Shown piece after piece: positions 33,152 to 37,150 of a DNA stretch of 37,150 bases. Made by a program: the position numbers and the translations under genes. The stretch spans positions 1 to 37,150 of the IMG/VR virus record IMGVR_UViG_3300010403_000040; one strand, 5' to 3'. Under the pieces are notes generated by a model, which did not search any database, was not told the origin of the DNA, and saw only the letters and a list, made by a program, of their open reading frames with translations. How positions within the stretch are numbered: the first letter of the stretch is position 1; each line of letters begins with the position of its first letter. The stretch comes from a virus.

Positions 33152-33497
33152 CGGAATTCCTGATGTGTGTGAGCATCGTCCGGAGCACGTCGCACCCGAA
33201 CTCCCCATCGATGACCATGTCGACGCCGCCGGCACCGATGGTCTCCGCGAGGGTCATCTCCTGACGGGGTTGTGGCTTCTTTCCGGGAGCCTTCACCTCG
33301 ATGGAAATGTATCGGCCATAGTAGCACACGATGCAGTCGATGTCGCTAGCGCCGAAGCCTGAAGGCACCGGCCAGAACTGCTTCAGCGTACCGACGACAT
33401 AGTCGTGACCGTTATAGGTGACGACCTTCTGCTCGTCGAATTCGCGGAGCACGTCCCGCACCATCTTCTTCACTTTACCTTCGGGGGTACCAGCCAT
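33123..33497 (-). CDS. VRR-NUC domain nuclease (124 aa)
   Basis: A single-domain VRR-NUC (PD-(D/E)XK superfamily) protein: TPEGKVKKMVRDVL at the start, PVPSGFGASDIDCIV with Asp52, then GRYISIEVKAPGKKPQPRQE with Glu67 and Lys69 as the D...ExK catalytic set, and AGGVDMVIDG. Such enzymes cut branched or structured DNA and act as phage-encoded resolvases/nucleases. It starts two bases after the upstream stop (TGACATG). Codons 3-8 hold a weak copy of the 18-bp palindrome. Confidence 0.85.
   Translation of the reverse strand: MAGTPEGKVKKMVRDVLREFDEQKVVTYNGHDYVVGTLKQFWPVPSGFGASDIDCIVCYYGRYISIEVKAPGKKPQPRQEMTLAETIGAGGVDMVIDGEFGCDVLRTMLTHIRNSDADYRKRQA
33474..33491. repeat. Dispersed palindrome, weak copy 10 (10/12)
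   Basis: TTTACC-N6-GGTACC at codons 3-8 of the VRR-NUC gene; two mismatches. Confidence 0.45.
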
Positions 33498-33498
33498 G

Positions 33499-33831
33499 TC
33501 AGCCTACTATCATCAGGAGTTTAGTTTTCAGATGGTCCGATGGGAATTCCAGCGCCGGCTCTTCGTGTCGGAAGATCAACGTATCGGGTTGGCCCAATAG
33601 TCCCGTACCGGATATCCATCGCGGGCCCCTATCAAATACTTCCGTCACGATTAGATAGCCGCAATCCACCGGGGCGTACTCGGTTTCGCAGTGCATCCCA
33701 AACTTACCGGCAACAATTGCCTCAAGCTCGCGTTGCCCTTTACGCTTTAGCTCCCAAGCTTTCTCTCGCCCCATGTTGTGCCACTGCTCTGCACGAAGCC
33801 GCTCGCCTTCGTATCGCTTTGCGCGTGTCAT
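33499..33831 (-). CDS. Paralogous small protein 5, FPSD motif (110 aa)
   Basis: This is one member of a tandem set of five small proteins in this operon sharing a C-terminal motif. It has a basic N-terminal helix (KRYEGERLRAEQWHNMGREK), a beta-rich middle (EYAPVDCGYLIVTEVFDRG) and ends EFPSDHLKTKLLMIVG. An 18-bp segment over EFPSDH is identical in DNA to the third paralogue. The ATG overlaps the micropeptide stop (TGATG). Function unknown. Confidence 0.65.
   Translation of the reverse strand: MTRAKRYEGERLRAEQWHNMGREKAWELKRKGQRELEAIVAGKFGMHCETEYAPVDCGYLIVTEVFDRGPRWISGTGLLGQPDTLIFRHEEPALEFPSDHLKTKLLMIVG
33532..33549 (-). repeat. 18-bp direct repeat, copy A (paralogous gene ends)
   Basis: ATGGTCCGATGGGAATTC (plus-strand reading) encodes the EFPSDH part of the fifth small paralogue and is identical to the copy at 34186-34203. 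Confidence 0.75.
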
Positions 33832-33908
33832 CAGAGCACCACCAGCAGGAACGCAAGGAAGCCGAGCACGATCCAGATACCTAGAGGGCCTAGGTCGAAT
33901 ATACTCAT
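33831..33908 (-). CDS. Single-span membrane micropeptide (25 aa)
   Basis: The ATG overlaps the upstream stop (ATGA) and the stop overlaps the next start (TGATG), so it exactly fills the space between two genes. The product is a short polar start (MSIFDLGP) and a single hydrophobic helix (GIWIVLGFLAFLLVV). No separate ribosome-binding site is strong; translation would be by coupling. Its composition resembles the 27-residue micropeptide at the other end of the operon, without clear sequence identity. Confidence 0.6.
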   Translation of the reverse strand: MSIFDLGPLGIWIVLGFLAFLLVVL

Positions 33909-34150
33909 CCGAGCACCATCACAAGTTTAGTCATTAGTACCTCGATGTCCTTTTCGCTGGAGCCTCCCAGCTCGATGGCTGCAAGCTCCTTCGCGCCCAC
34001 TGCGGGGATGCTACTTCCCCTCTCGCAGGCGTCGTATATAAAAATGCAGTAGCGCCGGGTCTCCGGGTGGATGCCCCAAGAGAATGGTACTCCCGGCCAC
34101 CGCCTGCTCACCTCCGGTGCTATCTTGCCATACATCAAACTGAAGCTCAT
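33905..34150 (-). CDS. Paralogous small protein 4 (81 aa)
   Basis: Member of the tandem small-protein set. It has SLMYGKIAPEVSRRWPG, a beta segment (TRRYCIFIYDACERG) and the C-terminus EKDIEVLMTKLVMVLG, which aligns at the 'TKxxMxxG' end with the other members but lacks FPSD. ATG overlaps the previous stop (ATGA) with AGGTGG close upstream. Function unknown. Confidence 0.6.
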   Translation of the reverse strand: MSFSLMYGKIAPEVSRRWPGVPFSWGIHPETRRYCIFIYDACERGSSIPAVGAKELAAIELGGSSEKDIEVLMTKLVMVLG

Positions 34151-34458
34151 GTGCCACCTGTCACGAGTAGGATTTTTGCTTTGAAATGGTCCGATGGGAA
34201 TTCGGAGAACAACTCCTCATGATAGAAGCTCCCACCTTGGGCGGGTAGCACTTTCGCCCGTGCCATGACACGGTTGCCGATCATCGTACGGTAGGCAATG
34301 ACACCGATGCGGACCTTGAAATGCAGGCTCTGCTCAGTCAGCCACCTCTGCACGCGCTTCGAGCCCTCATCGTTGAACACCATATTGATGACGGCGTCCT
34401 CTTGTGAGGTATCGCGCCCCACCTGCTCCAGCGTAATCTCGTCGAACACTTGCACCAT
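34147..34458 (-). CDS. Paralogous small protein 3, FPSD motif (103 aa)
   Basis: ATG at 34458 has GAGAA upstream; GTG at 34470, overlapping the previous stop, is a plausible alternative adding four residues. The N-terminus is MVQVFDEITLEQVGRDT; the middle has a basic amphipathic helix (EGSKRVQRWLTEQSLH) and beta strands (VRIGVIAYRTMIGN); the end is EFPSDHFKAKILLVTGG. The EFPSDH codons are identical at DNA level to those of the fifth paralogue, showing recent duplication or recombination. Function unknown. Confidence 0.62.
   Translation of the reverse strand: MVQVFDEITLEQVGRDTSQEDAVINMVFNDEGSKRVQRWLTEQSLHFKVRIGVIAYRTMIGNRVMARAKVLPAQGGSFYHEELFSEFPSDHFKAKILLVTGGT
34186..34203 (-). repeat. 18-bp direct repeat, copy B (paralogous gene ends)
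   Basis: Same 18 bases and same reading frame, in the third small paralogue; points to duplication or gene conversion. Confidence 0.75.
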
Positions 34459-34466
34459 GCGGGTTC

Positions 34467-34793
34467 TCACGAGATCATCAAAATTTTTGTAACGGTAAGC
34501 TGGCTCACAAAGGCTTCCGCCTTCTCCGTCACCGTAAAGATTGGGCCCGCCCATTTCGGTGGATTGACCGCGGATGACCGATATACGTTGAGGGTAATCG
34601 TCAGCTTGTCCGTGTCCCATGACGTGAAGAAACGCAAATCCTTGGCGGGGATATTTTCGCGCAGGAACCGTTCGCCCTCGTCGGCCCACTGCGCCAGCCT
34701 GATGGGCTTAAAGTTCGCCATACCAATCGCCATGCGGCCGGCCATCATCTCGTTCTGCGTGCTCAGTGGGTACTTTTGCCATTGTGCGGGCAT
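34467..34793 (-). CDS. Paralogous small protein 2 (108 aa)
   Basis: ATG at 34793 overlaps the nuclease gene by 31 bp; ATG at 34748 inside it is a possible shorter start. The protein has MANFKPIRLAQWADEGERFL, a beta region (FFTSWDTDKLTITLNVYRSS) and ends AFVSQLTVTKILMIS, aligned at the TKxxM tail with the other members of the set but without FPSD. Function unknown. Confidence 0.55.
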   Translation of the reverse strand: MPAQWQKYPLSTQNEMMAGRMAIGMANFKPIRLAQWADEGERFLRENIPAKDLRFFTSWDTDKLTITLNVYRSSAVNPPKWAGPIFTVTEKAEAFVSQLTVTKILMIS

Positions 34794-35482
34794 GACTTCA
34801 CCGCACACCAGCTCTTGCACATCCCGGACGGCGTTGGCGGATAGTTCGTGTGCTTGTGCGCCGTCTCCATCGCCTCGATCCGATGCCATATCGATCTCCA
34901 CATTGCGGGCATGTCGTCCCTGTAAAACGTTTCGCTGCTCTCGCAGTCGTCCTTGAGCCACACGTAGGTGGAGCGCACCGCTTTCACCTGCGGGAACTTG
35001 GCGAAGATGCATGCGGCGGTCAACGCGAGCTGCACGCTGTCCTCGAGAATTTTGCCGGTCTTCCAGTCCACGGCGAGCGCCACATCTCCGACCACGCGCA
35101 TGAAGTCGCACTTGACGCGGAGCCAGACGTTCGCATCGAAGTTACCCACCGAGGTAAATTCCTTGCTCATGGCAAGGCCTTCCTCGACGTAGACATCTCC
35201 AGTGGAGCCAAGCACCTTCATGGCCCACGCCTCCGCGAACGGCATCGCCGACACCAAGTCTTTGGGGAGAGGCACGCGGTTGGGGCCGCAGCGATCAGCG
35301 AGCGCCTTATGGACGAAGTTGCCCCACCGGAGCTGCTCGCCTTCCGGCTCCTTGACATTCTTCGCGAGGTCGATCTCGTAATGCCGCTTCGGGCACACCT
35401 CGAAATTCTTCATGCGGGAGAAGCTCCACGCGAAGGGCTTCTGACGAATTGCGCCTGTGCGCGTGGAGGTAACGACTGCCAT
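34763..35482 (-). CDS. Cas4/AddB-like Fe-S PD-(D/E)XK nuclease (239 aa)
   Basis: The N-terminus reads SFSRMKNFEVCPKRHYEI, the C-terminus GMCKSWCAVKSCPHNG: Cys30 with Cys222, Cys226 and Cys231 form the 4Fe-4S cluster site characteristic of Cas4, AddB and related nucleases. Between them lie GNFVHKAL (His58), VKCDFMRVVGDVALAVDWKT with Asp126, Asp139 and Lys141 as the metal-binding catalytic set, and a Gln-containing motif (DSVQLALTA). Such proteins are 5'-3' exonucleases for recombination or end processing. ATG at 35482 has AGGAAGG seven bases upstream and overlaps the previous stop. Confidence 0.82.
   Translation of the reverse strand: MAVVTSTRTGAIRQKPFAWSFSRMKNFEVCPKRHYEIDLAKNVKEPEGEQLRWGNFVHKALADRCGPNRVPLPKDLVSAMPFAEAWAMKVLGSTGDVYVEEGLAMSKEFTSVGNFDANVWLRVKCDFMRVVGDVALAVDWKTGKILEDSVQLALTAACIFAKFPQVKAVRSTYVWLKDDCESSETFYRDDMPAMWRSIWHRIEAMETAHKHTNYPPTPSGMCKSWCAVKSCPHNGKSTH
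35141..35158. repeat. Dispersed palindrome, copy 11 (11/12)
   Basis: GTTACC-N6-GGTAAA, inside the Fe-S nuclease gene. Confidence 0.7.
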
Positions 35483-35886
35483 CACATAGCCTTCCTGAGT
35501 TCAGGGTCCACCTTGACGAGGGGGTTTTCGGCTTTGAGCGCGCGGTCAGTCATCGACGCCAGATCGCGCGACACTTGATGAAGTTTTAGTTCGAGCTCGC
35601 GCTTCTCGTGCCGGGCCCCATTAACTTCGGAGCGAAGCCTACAGTATTCGTCGCGAGCTTTATTGAGCTGTTGTCGAGCTAGCTCCAACTCCCGCTTCAA
35701 TGGCGCATCGAGCTCGTCGAGCTTCCCCTGCAGCGAGTTGAGGGCGTCGACGATTTTCTCGGCGGTCTCCTCGTTGTTCGCCAGCGCGATCACATTGAGA
35801 CGATCCCGCGTGCCGATGCGCCGGCTGCACACCGCCACCTTCTTAGTACCCGGTTGCTGCACCGTCATGTAGATACTCTTGGACAT
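35482..35886 (-). CDS. Coiled-coil protein (134 aa)
   Basis: An N-terminal beta portion (SIYMTVQQPGTKKVAVCSRR, then DRLNVIALANNEETAEKI) is followed by a long charged coiled coil from about residue 55 to 115 (ELELARQQLNKARDEYCRLR). ATG at 35886 has GGGAGG seven bases upstream; GTG one codon earlier is in frame. It sits between a paralogous small gene and the nuclease. It may act as a dimeric partner in replication; no motif specifies this. Confidence 0.62.
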   Translation of the reverse strand: MSKSIYMTVQQPGTKKVAVCSRRIGTRDRLNVIALANNEETAEKIVDALNSLQGKLDELDAPLKRELELARQQLNKARDEYCRLRSEVNGARHEKRELELKLHQVSRDLASMTDRALKAENPLVKVDPELRKAM

Positions 35887-35888
35887 CA

Positions 35889-36308
35889 CTAACCTCCCAT
35901 CATTCGCACTTTAGTGATCAGGGCATCGCTGGGGAAGAGTGCGGGGTCATCCTCCAGCACAATAGATTGAGCATCGCTGGTCAGTATCCACATGAACGCT
36001 TTCTCGCCGACCATGCGGTATTCGACGAAAGCAAAACAATTCGGAATGCATCCGGGCTGCCAACCCATCCGCATCTCCATCTTCTCTTGGTAGTTGTACA
36101 CGCGCGGCGGCGATTGTGGAGGCGGAATTGGTCTAGCATAACCACCAATAGCTATGCCCTGCTGATCATCTATCGCTCTGCCTGCCTGCTGCATCAAGCG
36201 GGTCGCTAGCGCCTTCTTCAGCTCTTCAGCCTCACGCTTTGAGGCTGCGCGCTTAAGCTGCGCGGTGAATTTATCGATCTCGTCGTCGCTCAGGTTCGCG
36301 CCACTCAC
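35889..36308 (-). CDS. Paralogous small protein 1, FPSD motif (139 aa)
   Basis: GTG at 36308 overlaps the polymerase stop (GTGA) with GGAG six bases upstream, so translation is coupled; the longer reading upstream lies inside the polymerase gene. The N-terminus is a charged helix (DDEIDKFTAQLKRAASKREA). A Pro-rich turn (ARPIPPPQSPPRVYN) follows, then a beta domain (GCIPNCFAFVEYRMVGEKAF) and the shared end ALFPSDALITKVRMMGG. It is the longest and first member of the set. Function unknown. Confidence 0.65.
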   Translation of the reverse strand: MSGANLSDDEIDKFTAQLKRAASKREAEELKKALATRLMQQAGRAIDDQQGIAIGGYARPIPPPQSPPRVYNYQEKMEMRMGWQPGCIPNCFAFVEYRMVGEKAFMWILTSDAQSIVLEDDPALFPSDALITKVRMMGG

Positions 36309-37150
36309 TTCGCATCTCCATAGGTGGGACCGGACTTCAAGTCGCACGCCAGCGGCAGGTCCGGTGCCCACGCCGGGCGGCGGTTCATCTCTTCTCGCAT
36401 GATGTTACCCACCGCGGTAACCAGCGCATCCGGCATCACGTAGGCCAGCGCGTCGTGCACCTGCAGGGCGAGCTGGATGAAGCCCCAGCCTGCTGCTTTC
36501 AGTCGCGCAGCGATCCGGGTGCTTGCGTCCATGACGATGCAACGCGCAAGAGCTTGCACGATGTTTTCGAGTAGAGCGCCACCGTAGAGCCGTCGCGGCT
36601 TTCCAGCATGATCGTAGAGCCACTGCCCATCAGGGGTTTGTCGGAGATTATGGTAGTACAGGAACAACCCGTTGGGGAGAGAAATGCGTCCTTTGAAGAA
36701 TACGCAAGGGCCAATAGAAAAAGCGCCGGGCCCGCCAGCAAGGATAGGGATCGCATTGTTCAACGCCCTCCACATCGCGGGTACGCCGGTGTAAGTCCCA
36801 CGGTACGTGTTGACGATCAACATGCTCTGTTGATCTTGCAGGATCAGCTCCTGACCCTTACCAGTCAGCTTGACGGCTTCCAATGATTTCACGCGGACTT
36901 GGTGCTTAAATTTCACCCAGCCCAATCCGAACCCGAGACCCAAGATCGAAGTCTTACCCAAGAACCGCTGCTCCGGCGTTACCTGCGAAACGTCCACATG
37001 GAACACCTTCGCAGCGAATATTTTGTATGGATCGAGCCCGCGCGCGAACTGATCCAGCAGGTCCGTCTCGCCACACAGCCACGCCACGATGCGCGCTTCG
37101 ATCTGCGAACTGTCCGTGTTGACCACCTTCCATCCGAACCACGCCATGAG
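36305..37150 (-). CDS. Family-A DNA polymerase, C-terminal fragment
   Basis: The frame runs off the right edge; the ATG near 37147 is internal to the polymerase domain. Motif A is VVNTDSSQIEARIVAWL, motif B covers EQRFLGKTSILGLGFGLGW, and motif C reads LALQVHDALAYVMPD. The catalytic Asp residues of A and C and the Lys of motif B are kept, but the Glu after the motif C Asp is Ala here. The protein extends the DNA chain at the phage fork, and it heads the minus-strand replication operon in this window. A perfect 18-bp palindrome lies near its 3' end. Confidence 0.85.
   Translation of the reverse strand, partial: LMAWFGWKVVNTDSSQIEARIVAWLCGETDLLDQFARGLDPYKIFAAKVFHVDVSQVTPEQRFLGKTSILGLGFGLGWVKFKHQVRVKSLEAVKLTGKGQELILQDQQSMLIVNTYRGTYTGVPAMWRALNNAIPILAGGPGAFSIGPCVFFKGRISLPNGLFLYYHNLRQTPDGQWLYDHAGKPRRLYGGALLENIVQALARCIVMDASTRIAARLKAAGWGFIQLALQVHDALAYVMPDALVTAVGNIMREEMNRRPAWAPDLPLACDLKSGPTYGDAK
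36404..36421. repeat. Dispersed palindrome, copy 12 (perfect)
   Basis: GTTACCCACCGCGGTAAC, inside the DNA polymerase gene near motif C. Confidence 0.8.

Noticed and set aside
37145-37147. ATG at the right edge as the polymerase start
   Set aside because: It lies only a few residues before motif A; the exonuclease and fingers regions must be upstream, so the gene is cut by the window edge.
1-37150. tRNA genes and CRISPR arrays
   Set aside because: No cloverleaf-like or regularly repeated spacer structures were found by eye.

Overview
The window is part of the genome of a tailed double-stranded DNA phage, most likely a podovirus. Genes are packed head to tail, most junctions are 1-4 bp stop/start overlaps, and almost every nucleotide from end to end is coding. 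No integrase, repressor, tRNA, rRNA, IS element or CRISPR array is visible. The DNA is GC-rich, and the secreted CHAP/NlpC-like protein at 23912-24421 resembles a cell-wall enzyme family common in Rhizobiales, so an alphaproteobacterial host is my best inference. Terminase, portal and the 5' part of the DNA polymerase gene lie outside the window.

The plus strand (3-24421) is the virion and lysis module. It opens with the C-terminus of a scaffold-like protein, the major capsid protein and a hairpin. Head-tail adaptor-like proteins and a tail-fibre block (2400-6881) follow, including a fibre-tail adaptor and a His-rich collar-type fibre. The lysis cassette (6878-9778) has a lysozyme with a C-terminal membrane anchor, an i-spanin with an embedded o-spanin lipoprotein, and three small membrane proteins. 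Next come a nozzle-like tail protein, a GNAT acetyltransferase and three ejection/internal virion proteins. The last of these is a 2467-residue polyvalent protein with an inorganic-pyrophosphatase-like domain and a zinc metallopeptidase motif. The block ends with a small Cys/His protein, an HNH protein and the secreted CHAP-like protein.

The minus strand (24408-37150, read right to left) is the replication and recombination module. In transcription order it has a family-A DNA polymerase (partial), a coiled-coil protein, a Cas4/AddB-like Fe-S nuclease, a run of small paralogous proteins sharing a C-terminal motif, a VRR-NUC nuclease, a SNF2-type helicase, three small conserved proteins or ssDNA-binding candidates, and a primase-helicase. 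A zinc-ribbon protein, a 294-residue protein with an AcrVA2-reminiscent C-terminus and small genes close the module. Two membrane micropeptides of 25 and 27 residues are threaded into this operon by stop/start overlaps. The two modules converge with their last genes overlapping by 14 bp.

The most unusual signal is a dispersed 18-bp palindrome, GTTACC-N6-GGTAAC (better written GTTACCY-N4-RGGTAAC). It has three perfect copies, six copies with one mismatch and three weaker copies, spread over both modules and mostly inside genes in different reading frames. Its copy number is far above chance, and it looks like a binding site or RNA hairpin of an undescribed phage-wide system.
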